Shown here: positions 1 to 11,300 of the stretch, piece after piece
Position numbering within the stretch: position 1 is the stretch's first letter
Layout: each line of letters starts with the position of its first letter
Made by a program: the position numbers and the translations under genes
Assembly: GCF_028389875.1 (NCBI RefSeq)
Contig: NC_084702.1
Span: forward strand, 66,189,582-66,253,581
DNA: 64,000 bases
Direction: 5' to 3'
From: Rhea pennata
Taxonomy: Eukaryota > Chordata > Aves > Rheiformes > Rheidae
The notes under the pieces: model-generated
The model's database searches: none
The model's input: only the letters and a program-made list of their open reading frames with translations
What the model was told of the DNA's origin: nothing

Positions 1-435
1 AATCTTGGAAGCAGATCTTCCTAGTTTTCCCTTTTCCTGGAAGCAGATCTTCCTAGTTTTCCTTTTTCCTGCAAGACCTTTCACAAGGTGCTGCAGATTC
101 CCTGCTTGGCACCAACTTGTTCTGCTTTCCATCTACCCGCATACTTTTGGAACAGACTTAAAGATCTCCAAAAGACAGAACTTTTTTGCATTGCCCTTGT
201 ATTTTCTTGATCTTATTGGAAGCAGAAAAGCTAAATGAATTACTGTTTTCTGTAAGGAAGTATAGGCTGTTGTCTACCTTTTATATTACAGCATTAGTCT
301 TTCAAAAATATTTATAAAAATAATTAAAGCAATCCATTGCCTAGATCTCAGGTACTGCAAAAATATCAACAGGATGATTATTTTACAGCTAGTTTAATTA
401 GGTACAATGCCTTATTTGGACTTTTTATTTTCTAG
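1..435 (+). other. SELENOP: SELENOP last intron (3' part)
   Basis: This AT-rich sequence ends in a good splice acceptor: a T-rich tract followed by TAG at 433-435, directly before the selenoprotein P reading frame. I see no coding exon in it. The open frame from position 5 covers a tandem duplication and has no family resemblance. The rest of SELENOP (signal peptide and thioredoxin-like domain with its N-terminal Sec) must lie to the left of the window. Confidence 0.8.
6..69. repeat. 32-bp tandem duplication
   Basis: Two copies of a 32-bp unit (6-37 and 38-69) begin TGGAAGCAGATCTTCC. They differ by about one base near the end. The array lies in the SELENOP intron and has no recognisable family. 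Confidence 0.85.
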
Positions 436-1050
436 GAACCTGATATTGATGATGTATGTGAAAACATCACTAAAAAGGCAGATGAAAAGCTAGCAGATAT
501 AGAACCAAGACCAACTGGCCAACATTCACATCATCACCACCTACACAGACACAGACATCACCACCGGGAGGGGAGTCGTCATCCTGAAACTGCAGAACGA
601 CATCCTTCTCAAGGCAGCAGGCGTCATAGAGTTTTTGGCCGTAACAGACATGATCAGAGAGGTAGCCAAGAACAGGTAGAAACGCTTCCTCAGGGAGAAG
701 GTGCAGATTTTCTTACACAAGGTAAAAACCTATGAAAAAAGGGAAAAATCAACTGTAAAAATCAGCTAACTTGAAACTGGGAGAAAGCATCAGATTCAAC
801 TTCTAGTAGCTGATGCTGACATTGTCGACACCTTTTGTTTGAACAGCTAGGGAATTCTGTCACTTGACAGTGTCGTGGGGCACTTCCCAATTCTTGCAGG
901 TGACATGGCCAGCTGTTAGCAGAGGACATTACTGAATCTTGACAGTGACGTCTGCTATCAGCTGCCTGACAGTCATCAGCAGCAAGTGAAACTCGTGACA
1001 CCTGACAGTGACGGGAAAAGGCAGGAAACTGAGCCTGAGAAACAAACTAA
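436..1050 (+). CDS. SELENOP: Selenoprotein P, terminal coding exon with 13 Sec codons
   Basis: This is the C-terminal 204 residues of the secreted plasma selenium-transport protein. The frame opens in phase 0 after the acceptor at 435 and ends at TAA 1048-1050, with no TAA or TAG between. It starts with a CENITKK segment, then a His-rich stretch (ten His in the fourteen codons 523-564) of the type that binds heparin and metals, then the Sec-rich tail. In-frame TGA codons lie at 733, 772, 811, 817, 865, 901, 940, 946, 967, 1003, 1009, 1030 and 1036. Read as Sec, the tail contains HCRHLLFE and UQURLLSAAUQ, which match the mammalian tail (HCRHLIFE, QURLPPAAUQ) from memory. The segment L-U-K-K-G-K-I-N at about 730 aligns with mammalian LCRRGCIN, so the first two TGAs are inside the coding exon and no intron is needed there. 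The upstream exons are outside the window. The number of Sec codons is higher than in the human tail (nine). Confidence 0.96.
733..1038 (+). other. SELENOP: Sec recoding region (thirteen TGA codons)
   Basis: Thirteen TGA codons share one frame over 306 bases. Eight of them (817, 865, 901, 940, 946, 967, 1003, 1009) are followed by C, the context known to terminate least efficiently. Conserved flanking residues on both sides of most TGAs support decoding as Sec rather than chance openness. Decoding needs a SECIS element in the 3'UTR. Confidence 0.93.
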
Positions 1051-1366
1051 ACACCTTAAAACACTGCCTAAATTAATTTAATTGTAAGAGTGGAAAAATT
1101 AACAGATCAAGTGTTTTTATTGGCCCACAATAAAAAAATCATCTTAAGACAGGTGACAGGGGTGTGGAGTTAAAGTGTAAATACTGTAAACAACCGGTGT
1201 TTTGCAGCAGTGCTCTTAAGAGGTACACAAAACCTGTCAAATTCCATCAATGTAAAGCTTTGTTTTTTAAAGTAATTTAATTGACCCATAGTTTGTTTTT
1301 CAGTTGTAGCTGAAAGGTGTCTGGATTCTTGATTAATTTGTCTGTCTTGTTATTCTTCTAACATTC

Positions 1367-1435
1367 TGCTTGCATTTGTGAGGACAGAAGCATAAACTAT
1401 GACCTAGGGGCTTCTGTTTGATGCCAGCAAACAAG
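1367..1435 (+). promoter_or_regulatory. Candidate SECIS element
   Basis: The core quartet is TGAG at 1379-1382 opposite TGAT at 1419-1422. Between them is a helix of about 10 bp: ACAGAAGC (1384-1391) pairs with GCTTCTGT (1410-1417), extended by two G-T wobbles. The apical loop holds AAA at 1394-1396, about 12 bases after the quartet, where the conserved unpaired adenines belong. A lower helix can form from CTTG (1369-1372) and TTTG (1375-1378) with CAAA and CAAG (1428-1435). The base before TGA is G, not the usual A, and the lower helix is weak, so this is a candidate only. Confidence 0.5.
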
Positions 1436-2000
1436 AATAGAAGATGACAAAAAAGATATTTTAATCATACTTTATTATTAAGAAAGAACATGGAATATAT
1501 TCAGAAGTTTTTTCCTAACCTATGGATACAAAATGTGTACAATGAAAGCTTAGTCCTAAGCTAACACACCAAAATACCTTTTTATCTTAAATGTAACCAC
1601 TAATTGCATTATTTTAAAGTAACAGATTTATATGTTTATCTTATATTGCTATATACTGTATCAGAGCCCAATAATACATACTGCTGTGGCTTGTAAAATC
1701 TCATTAAATGAATAGGATCATGTCTAAAATGAGACAGCCTTAACAGCCCTTGATGCGGATCAGTATCTGTACCACCTCCCCCCCTAAATTCAGTCTTAAT
1801 GTTTATCTTTGTAACAGTGCTGAATTTGATAATCTATATTGATTTGTAATTTGTAAACTTCTGTTTGTAACTTAGTATTCTTTAACTTTGATTAACCAAG
1901 TTGAAGTGAAAAGAAAGTTGTTTGAAAGATTCTTGGATAAGGAAAGGAAAGCTACTTTGAGAGCATACACCATAATTAATGATGGTTTAATAGGGAAATT

Positions 2001-2006
2001 TTTATT
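2001..2006 (-). terminator. CCDC152: Possible CCDC152 poly(A) signal
   Basis: TTTATT on the + strand is AATAAA on the - strand, about 210 bases past the CCDC152 stop codon. If it is used, the CCDC152 transcript overlaps the last 100 or so bases of the SELENOP 3'UTR in antisense. Confidence 0.4.
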
Positions 2007-2098
2007 CCTACAAACCTGAAGCTTCTTATGGTGGATAAGCAAGAAAGTAATACTGAACAGAATGTATGCTTATGGAATATTTGACAAGAGAGTTTTCC

Positions 2099-2104
2099 AA
2101 TAAA
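2099..2104 (+). terminator. SELENOP: SELENOP poly(A) signal
   Basis: AATAAA followed within 20-40 bases by a T/G-rich stretch, 111 bases before the stop codon of the convergent CCDC152 gene. It is the best-placed signal downstream of the SELENOP stop codon. An earlier AATAAA-like run at about 1129 could give a shorter form. Confidence 0.65.
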
Positions 2105-2214
2105 AACAGATTCACTACTTCCTTGTATTTTGCTTTTGCTTTTGAAGTGTGCAGTTTGAGATACTTTGTCATACAGTGAGAACTAAAAATAGTGTATTTC
2201 AGCAGTACGAATTC

Positions 2215-2337
2215 TCAAAACCGTTTCCGTTTGAAGTACAAGTCCTGGCCTTTATTAAGACGTTGCTCCAAGTCTCTTATGGTATTACGCAGAATTTCAA
2301 TTTCTTTGTTTTTTTCCTCCTGGAGATGCTGCAGTTT
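2215..2337 (-). CDS. CCDC152: CCDC152 coding exon 8 (terminal)
   Basis: Encodes residues 216-255, from [16 protein letters not shown] to the basic tail FKRKRF and TGA at 2215-2217. The acceptor reads TTTACAG on the minus strand (+ strand 2338-2344). The exon starts in phase 0 and has 41 codons with the stop. Confidence 0.95.
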   Translation of the reverse strand, partial: KLQHLQEEKNKEIEILRNTIRDLEQRLNKGQDLYFKRKRF

Positions 2338-5300
2338 CTGTAAAGATGTAAGTAAATACTTCATTATCAAGTATCTTACAAAATTATGTACTGATACAAT
2401 ATGCTGTTGCTAATGAGAAATATTCTAACAATATTTTTCACAGTATTACAAAAATGACTTCCCCAGATTCCTGTTTCTGTGACGTCCCAAAGTTCCTAGA
2501 CTACAAAACAATAGTGCACATACTTCATTTATATCACAGTCAGTGATGTCACTTGTATCTTAAGTTCCCAAGTTAACAATTCTATATAAGAACCCACTTG
2601 ACATGAGGGCTTTTGGTGCTGCTGATGTCAAAGTTATTAAGCACACCCATATGAAGAGCAGTGTGAAAAGGCATTAAATAAGTTTTCCAAAGGTGGGAGG
2701 GAAGTGTTGGAAAAGTGAATGATATGGATCCTGTCAGACACGGAACATTTTTTTTCCCCTCCATATTTTTTTTGCAGAGCAAACCAAACAATAAAACATA
2801 AGGAACAGCAGTTTGAAAGATACTCTAACAATAATTGCAGACTCTAGGCTATTCAATCACATACCCTGCGATAGATACTTTGTGGCAAGACAGATGCATC
2901 TGAAAATGGTTTTGCAGTTTTATTCTGAACTCTTGCTAATTTAGCATTAAACTGAAAGAATCGGGAAAAGATAAAACATTAATAACCCAACAGGGGAAAA
3001 AATATGCTAAATAATAAACGCACAATTTTCAATTTTTATCCATGTTTTTGTAGTTAGAATAGTAAGAGCAAGCTTATCTACTCTTTAATCATAGGACAAT
3101 AAAACTAAAAGTTTATTTAAAAAAGAATGCAATTACATGTTAAGTTTTTGAAGTCAATGCTTCAAATTATTTCAAAAAGAAAAAATTGATATAAAATAAT
3201 GCCAATTTTCCATATATAAATATTTCTGAAATGTTAAATGAACAAAAACTCTGCCAAAAAATGCTCAAAGAACAAAGATGGTTCCCAGGCCCACATGTGC
3301 AGGAAGAGAGAATGGGGAGGATGCTAAAAACACTTGAAACCATTACCCTTCCTTCATGTTCCAAGGGGAACTCAGTCCAAACAATTTTAGACCTTATTTC
3401 TTTTTTAATGTGAAAGGTTTGAAGTACTTCCTTAATTACTGAATAATTAAGAGAGTGGCCTTAAAACCTTACCCATGAAATACACATTGAATTCTGTGAC
3501 TCTCAGAGCTCTGCAGGATTAGAAGTTTTTAAGCTCTTAAGTTTATGAATAACCATATCTTCCAAACATTAACAAAATTAAAAAGAAGTAGAAAATATTT
3601 TCATTTTATTATAGCACAAAAAAACAGATGACAAAATTTCAAAAAATAACTTAAGAATGCAGAATGTCCTTATATAGCAGATAAAACATTTTTGAGCAGA
3701 AACTATTCAGATGCAGTTATGGAAGGTAGTATATGCCACTGCCATTTGTATAATCTCTTGAATTTTCTTAGGTTCCATCAAATTACTCTATTAAAATACC
3801 ATTTACACCATTCTTCACTACACAAAATCTTCTAAGTATACCAGTGTCCAATTATCTTTAACTTAGCTTCATAATGCATACCTCTATCTGCAGTTTAATT
3901 ATTTCATTCTGCTTCTCTTCATCTTGAGTTTTCAGCTGTCTGGTTAACTCTAATATTTCCAGTTCTTTTTTCTCGATTTGTTCTTTATACTCCACTTCTA
4001 TTAGTTCAACTAGTAACAGTAGTAAACCAAAATATGATGATTAAACTATAAAGAGACTTAGATGGAAAAATAATAGCAGTATTTCACAAATATTAAGACT
4101 TTCTTGAACAGTCTTGAAGTACCTCACAGGAAAACAATGTTAGTGAAACTGAAAATATATTTTAAAACTACATGGAAATGACCTGTTCCATCACAGTAAG
4201 ATGGAGTCCCTTTAAGGAGGCACTGCTTTGTTAGCCTTTTTTGAGTTGACTGGATAACCAAAAACACCTACCCTTGAAAGTTACATCAGTAATGAAAAAA
4301 ATTAATATTGGAATCAGGTATTTCTATGTGGCAGTATTAATTACTTACAAAAATGCACGAAGTCCTGTTCTTCTGAGCAGAGCTGGAACAACAATCTATC
4401 TCACGGTTCCAGCCAGCACTTAACTCAAAATTTCATCCCTTTGGATTTTTGTTAGGCCCACATTCCCAGTGTTTGTTCCACCTGATTTGGAATTTCTGAT
4501 CATCTTGTACTTCTGTACTATTACCTCACTGCAACTGTCTACTCCTGAGCTAAGGTAAAATTCAGTTAAACACTCTATCCACTTAGAGCTTTCATGTGTC
4601 TTTTTGAGTACTATATTTGTACTTTACCTAAAAAAATTTTTCCAGTCATATGTTTCCATTAGGAAGTTGAACTATCTTGTGTTTAATCCTAGAATAGATT
4701 CCAGTATGGTTTACTCAGCTCCACAGCATTTAAGTCTTTAGAGAACTTACTTTTTTTTCTCATGTCACAATTCAATTGTGTTATTTCTAATTTGTGGTCT
4801 TCCTCTTTGTTTTTAATTTCTATCAAAAGCTTCTCAATCTGAAGTTTATATTCCTGTGAATGTAAAAAGCTTCATAAAAAATCTTCAGGTTTCTGTGAAC
4901 TACAACATTCTGATCAAAATGTACAATACTCTATATAATTCAGTATTTGTATTTCTTTCCTCTAGTAAATTCACAATGTCCAGTTACTACTTCCACAACC
5001 TGATGAATTCCACAGATGAAAAAAAATAGCAGATACAAATTGTGTTACAGCTATCAGTATTGTTAAAATAAAATTAGAATCACAGAATCAGTAAGGTTGG
5101 CAGGGACCTCTGGAGATCATCTAGTCCAACCTCCCCGCTCAGCAGGGTCACCTACAGCATGTTAGACAGGGTTGCATCCAGGCAGGCCTTGAAGATCTCC
5201 AGAGAAGGAGACTCCACAACCTCTCTGGGCAACCTGTGCCAGGGCTCCGTCACTCTCACAGGGAAGAAATTCCCCCTCTCGTTCAGGCAGAACTTCCTGT

Positions 5301-8300
5301 GCTTCAATTTCTGCCCATTGCCTCTTGTCCTGTCACATGGGACAACTGAAAAGAGTTTGTCCCCGTCCCCTTGACACCCTCCCTTCAGGTACTTGTACAC
5401 ACTGATAAGATCCCCCCTCAGTCTTTTCTTCTCCAGGCTAGAGAGGCCCAGCTCTCACAGCCATTCCTCATAGGGCAGGTGCTCCAGCCCTCTGATCAAA
5501 ATTGATCTTATTAGGAAAAAGGGATGAATAGAGAGGTAACAGCCCATTTCCCTAAACCAGCGCTCTAGTTAGTTAATGACTAGTTACACATTCACAGAGT
5601 TTGACTAAAGATTGTATAACAATGAATTGTATTTATAATATATAATTTTGTTACTATTGTTTATATCAAAGATTCCACAACTTCTCACTGGCAGCAATGA
5701 AAATGGTAGGGGTTTTAGCCGCAGTGATGCTGGTGACACCGATACCTGAGGAAAGGAAGTTTGAACATTCCTATTATAAGTTTGCTCTATTATGTTAAGA
5801 AATACTCCAGAATTACCAAGCAGTAATTACTGGCTGTAGTTGCCAGTACAGAGATGCTTACTCCAAAGCTCCTGCCCAAGTTCTCTTCTCTAGGCAGTCA
5901 CTGACCAGAGTAATGTCGAGGCACTTTAAAAAGTAATTACTGATTGATGTTAATAGTATATGTGTCAGTTAAGTGCCTTCAAAACATTGGGAGGCTCCAC
6001 CATGTATATAATCATAGTTTGTATGCCACAATTTGAAGACTAATAATATAGGTTTTCTTACCCTTTTTGAAAGCTTTACTTATTTTATCCTCAAACCATC
6101 AAGATAACAGCTTACAGTATGAATTTAATTTAAACAACTCAGTATTAATGCAGACAAAGAAAATCAGTATTGAGAGTGTTCCAAATACTATATAGGTAAC
6201 GAATGTGCAATCTTAGTACAGAGTACTGACATGACTCCTCACTAGCATTGCTGGTGTTGTCTCTCTTCCAAAAAAAGTGTAAAATAGATGAAAAGTAGAG
6301 AGATACTAGATGGAATCTGTTATGAGCCAAGGGACCTATACTTTGTAGCATTCACTCCCAAGGAAACCAGACAAAATTCAGAGTGGTTCTTGATTCTCTG
6401 GCAGTAAAGCAGTTATCTTGTACATCAAAGGTGTTTAAATTTTTGGCCTACAAAGCTGAATTTAAAGCAAATACAGCTAAAAGTAAGTGCAACTTAGACT
6501 GTGCCAGAGGTCTCAGCACTTAGTAGAACTGATCTTAGTCTTTGTAACACATTCTCATATTGGTACTGGTTTGAGAACAACTGTTCTCTTTGTACACATG
6601 ATAAACTCTAGGAAAAGAGAAAAAATAATGATGTGATCAGTAGCAAAGAGTTTAAGCATATATAAACTGTTACAATAGAAAAACTTTATTCCTGTGCCAA
6701 AAGAATGACCATTTGTGACAGACCTGTTCACGAGCCTTTAATTTCTCTTCCAAGATGTGAATGTTATCCTTCAGTCTCTCATTTTCATCTATGTAATAAT
6801 AAAATAAACTGTATGAAACACTAAAAAGTTCATTTCAGCAGTATTATTAAGAGTAAAAAATATTACTTCCATTTGACTTGTCTAAACTTTAAGAACTGTT
6901 AACATTTTGAAGACATGATAATCTTCATTTACACAACTATGCAATTTTAGTTGCCATTTTTGAACAGAAAATTTATCGTTTAATCATATTTGCCTAATAT
7001 TACTACTTTTGTTTTTAGCCTTCTTATTATTGATTCAGTCAATAAAACTGCAAAGTTCTTTAATTCAGAAATTAAGAAATTATTATCATGTCTCTGGCAC
7101 TTGCAAATAGGAGGTGCAACGCTTTCTTTTTAAGTACCTGTTCCCCAAAATAGGAGCTCAGTAAATATGTGTAGGTTCCCTTGCACCCTGACTGTAGTGA
7201 TAGTAAATACGCTATTATTAGTAAATATGCTATTAAATTGAAAGTAGCATTGCAAAGACAGAATTTTTAATAAGTAGATGGTTTTATTATTAAAAATCAT
7301 TCTGATTATTAAAAAAGCCACATACTTCCCATTTTTAGATGTTTATTTCTATGTTTATTAACATTTATGTTACTGTGCCTTGAACACATAATGGGTATAA
7401 AATTAAGTATATGATATATATATGATATAATATACACTGTGATAGAAAGTTACCTTGGTTCATGTTATATTAAAAAATGTAATACATATTTATATATTAT
7501 ATATTTACATATTTATATTATACATTGCATGTATATATTTTTATTTTAAAATAGCAATGAGACTTTGTCAAATTTTACAGACAACAACTAAATTTTAAAA
7601 CATCAGCTGAGGATTAAGATTCTGATCTAATAAAGCACTTAAACATGTAAAAACTATGCCTAAATGCTTTACTAGACTACAGTCCAAAGAACGAATAAAA
7701 CTCTCACTTCCTTGTAATATTTCTTGGGCAACACTGAACTAAAATTAAAACGCAACTATTGATTAAAAGTCTCACTGAGCTAGAACTTCTTTTACTAGCA
7801 GATTTTAAGGATAATTGCAATAGACATTTACTAAGCACACAGACCACTAAAACATGCATAGGATTGATTTTAGATACAATTTGCTTCCTTTCTGATCGGC
7901 TGCCAGTGAGCTTTCCTCTCTGAAAAAAAGCATTAAATATAAATTCAACTTTTAAATGCCTTATTTTAAATTATAGTACAGTATATATAACATTTTTGTT
8001 TTTACCTTTCACGTTACACTGGTTCTCAACAGTTTTTGTTAGACCATTTATCACATTCTGTAGAGCAGTACATTCTAAAATAAATGACAAATCCAGTAAT
8101 TTTGAATAATTTCTTCACTATTTTCATTTTGGAATTCATTATAAGTATCAAAACCAAATAATAAACATTACATTTAGGTATTTTTTAAACTGCATCAAAG
8201 AATAACATATTTTTATAATAGAAGTCTAAACATACATCAGCTTGACCTTCCCAGAATATTCAGTATTTTGAATTGTAGGAACAAAATAATCCTTTGCCAA

Positions 8301-11300
8301 CTGTAAAAACAACTGAAACTCTTTCTTCAAGAATCTCTGTACAAATACGATCAACTATCTTTTTTTTTTCTAAGACATTCTCCTTATTTCATTTATCATA
8401 CAACTTTGGAGAAGGCTATGTTTTCAAAGAATGACTTCTGGACTATATTTAATTATATATTATATATAATATATATATATAAGCGTATATGTGTATATAT
8501 ACACATATGTAAAAGTATATATATTTATTATATTTACTTAAACCTCACTTCCATAACTCAGGTTAAAGACTCCTAGTCTTTTATTAACAGACCACAAAAC
8601 TTCAGAAAAAAAGAATCTATATATTGTGTTGCCCAAAGATTGTACATATAAAACAAAAGTAAGTAAGTTACTTCATATTTGAGATTTAGCTTATTTAACA
8701 ACGTCATTATCCCAAGCCTCTCCTTTGCAGATGTACTTCAGGTTAAGACAATGGCATGCAAGAAAAAAGGCTGCTGAACATTTTGTTAATGTTGTTAACG
8801 GCTATATAAACAGGAAACATTTGGCACGTACAACTGTTAGAATAGTTTATTTTAAAGATTCAGTGAACATGGTGTATAGGATAGGGGCTTGAAAAATAGT
8901 AACAAGACAGATATCACTAGATGGATTTGGGAGTTCCCAGTGTATCAAAGTGCTCTGACAGGTAGATGTTGCTCTGTAATTAGACCTGATGTCAGACCCT
9001 ACATCCTTTAACCTGGATGTTTCTTCTGCTAGTAATTAAATATGCTTGATTACAATGAAAAAAACCCCCAGAGATTGAGCAAGACATTGTGCCAGAAACT
9101 GAGGCTAGGATTGGAGGGGCAGGTACTAGAAGTGCCAACAATGGGGACTGGCATAAGGAGCAAAAAGGATCGTAAGGGTAAGATGACATATACAAATCCA
9201 CCAAGGTGAGGTGGATCATCAGGAAATCTAGGGAAGGATAAAGGCAGGATATAAGAAATCAGGCTTTAGGAATGTCAGCGCAACCCTACTGATGAACCAT
9301 GATGATACCTGTTGGAATTTCTGTATTTCCCGTTATTTTATTAAAAACAGACACTATATACAAAAATCTATATAAATGGAACATTAAGACTGCAAGTCAA
9401 ACTTCCAAAAATTTGGATATGATGGAATTAAGATTGCTTAAAAATCATAGTTTGTCTTGAATACATGTGCAGTAATACACAATTCTTCCCCAGAATGAAC
9501 TAGATGAAGAGAATGAGGAGAGACAAAGACAGTGATCTGGGGATAAATCATTACCATTGCCATTTCAGTTATACAAAGTCAGAATTTTATTTTGAGTGAA
9601 ATGGGATGCAGTAGGACAGGGAAAGTTTGGTACCACAGCGCAATAGATTCCATCCCTGCCTCCCTCAAACAGTTTCTTTGTAGTACCTCTAAGCCAGGAG
9701 ATGGTGTCAGTGTGCCACTGTCCATAGTCTGTGCTACTAAGTGTCCTGCAAGCCACTGTGACTACGTAATATATCACATTCCTGCAGGCATATTAAGACC
9801 AGAATAAAGTGTCCTTGACCACTTACTCCTCATTTTATGGATACTTACCTTGAGATACGAGCTTCCAGGTACTGCAAATATGTAACTACTAAACAAGACT
9901 GTGCAAACCTACCAAATCATAGAATCAGTAAGGTTGGAATGGACCTCTGGAGATCATCTAGTCCAACCTCCCTGCTCAGCAGGGTCACCAAAAGCATGGT
10001 AGACAGGGTTGCATCCAGGCAGGCCTTGAAGATCTCCAGAGAAGGAGACTCCACAGCCTCTCTGGGCAACCTGTGCCAGGGCTCCGTCACTCTCACAGGG
10101 AAGAAATTCCCCCTCACGGTCAGGCGGAACTTCCTGTGCTTCAATTTCTGCCCATTGCCTCTTGTCCTGTCACATGGGACAACTGAAAAGAGTTTGTCCC
10201 CGTCCCCTTGACACCCTCCCTTCAGGTACTTGTACACATTGATAAGATCCCCCCTCAGTTTTCTCTTCCCCAGGCTGAAGAGGCCCAGCTCTCACAGCCG
10301 TTCCTCATGGGGCAGATGCTCCAGCCCTCTGACCATCTTCATAGCCCTACGCTGGACTCTCTCCAGTAGCTCCATGTCTCTCCTGTACTGGGGAGCCCAG
10401 AACCAGACTCAGCACTCAAGATGAGGCCTCCCCAGGGCTGAGGAGAGGGGCAGGATCACCTCCCTCGACTTGCTGGCAACACTCTTCCTAATGCACCCCA
10501 GGACACCATTGGCTTTCTTGGCCACGAGGGCACATTGCTGGCTCATGGTCAATTTGTCATCCACCAGCACTCCCACGTCCTTCTCTGCAGAGCTGCTCTC
10601 CAGAAGGTCAGCCCCCACCTTGTACTGGTGCCTGGGGTTATTTCTCCCTAGGTGCAGGACTCTGCACTTGCCCTTGTTGAATCTCATGAGGTTCCTCTCT
10701 GCCCAGCTCTCCAGCCTGTCCAGGTCTCTCTGAATGGCAGCACAGCCCTCAGGTGGTCCAGCCACTCCTCCCAGCTTGGTATCATCGGCAAACTTGCTGA
10801 GGAGGCACTCTGTCCCCTCATCCAGGTTGTTGATGAATAAGTTGAACAGGATGGGACCCAGTACTGAGCCCTGGGGATACCACTAGCCACAGGCCTTCAA
10901 CTAGACTCCACGCCACTGATGATGACCCTCTGAGCTCTGCCTTTCAGCCAGTTCTCAATCCACCTCACTGTCCACTCATGTAACCCACACTTCCTGAGCT
11001 TCTCTAGGAGGATGTTATGGGAGACAGGGTCAAAAGCCAAGTATAACAGACTATGAAGAATTAGACTTAAAGTGGACACCTACAATTGAGGGATTTTTTT
11101 TGACATTCATATTCATATCCAGTACAAATGGATTCCCATTTGTAAAAGGGAAACAATAGAAGATCTGCTTTTCCTTAAATAGTATTTATACACCTTGGGT
11201 TCCTTGTAACCTTATCAGTAAAGTTACAAATCATTCAAAGACTGAGGAAAATTTGAAATTCAAATTGCCTGCTCTTAAAACTTTCCTTTTTATTTCTGGA

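Larger units (their letters stand above)
1051..2120 (+). other. SELENOP: SELENOP 3'UTR
   Basis: This is noncoding, AT-rich sequence downstream of the TAA at 1048. It contains a SECIS candidate at 1367-1435 and an AATAAA at 2099-2104, with T/G-rich sequence just after it. The end at about 2120 is inferred from the poly(A) signal. Mammalian SELENOP has two SECIS elements; I could place only one with any confidence. Confidence 0.75.

Noticed and set aside
722-793. A mini-intron in SELENOP (GTAAAA donor after CAAG, CTAAC branch-like site, AG at 786-787 or 792-793)
   Set aside because: The frame is the same on both sides without splicing, and the intervening LU-KKG-IN segment aligns with the mammalian protein, so the sequence is coding.
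762-1001. 79-codon minus-strand frame
   Set aside because: It is antisense to the SELENOP Sec-rich exon. The + strand reading has clear protein homology and this one has none.
9837-10890. Several + and - strand frames
   Set aside because: All are pieces or shadows of the CR1 element at 9915-11040, not host genes.
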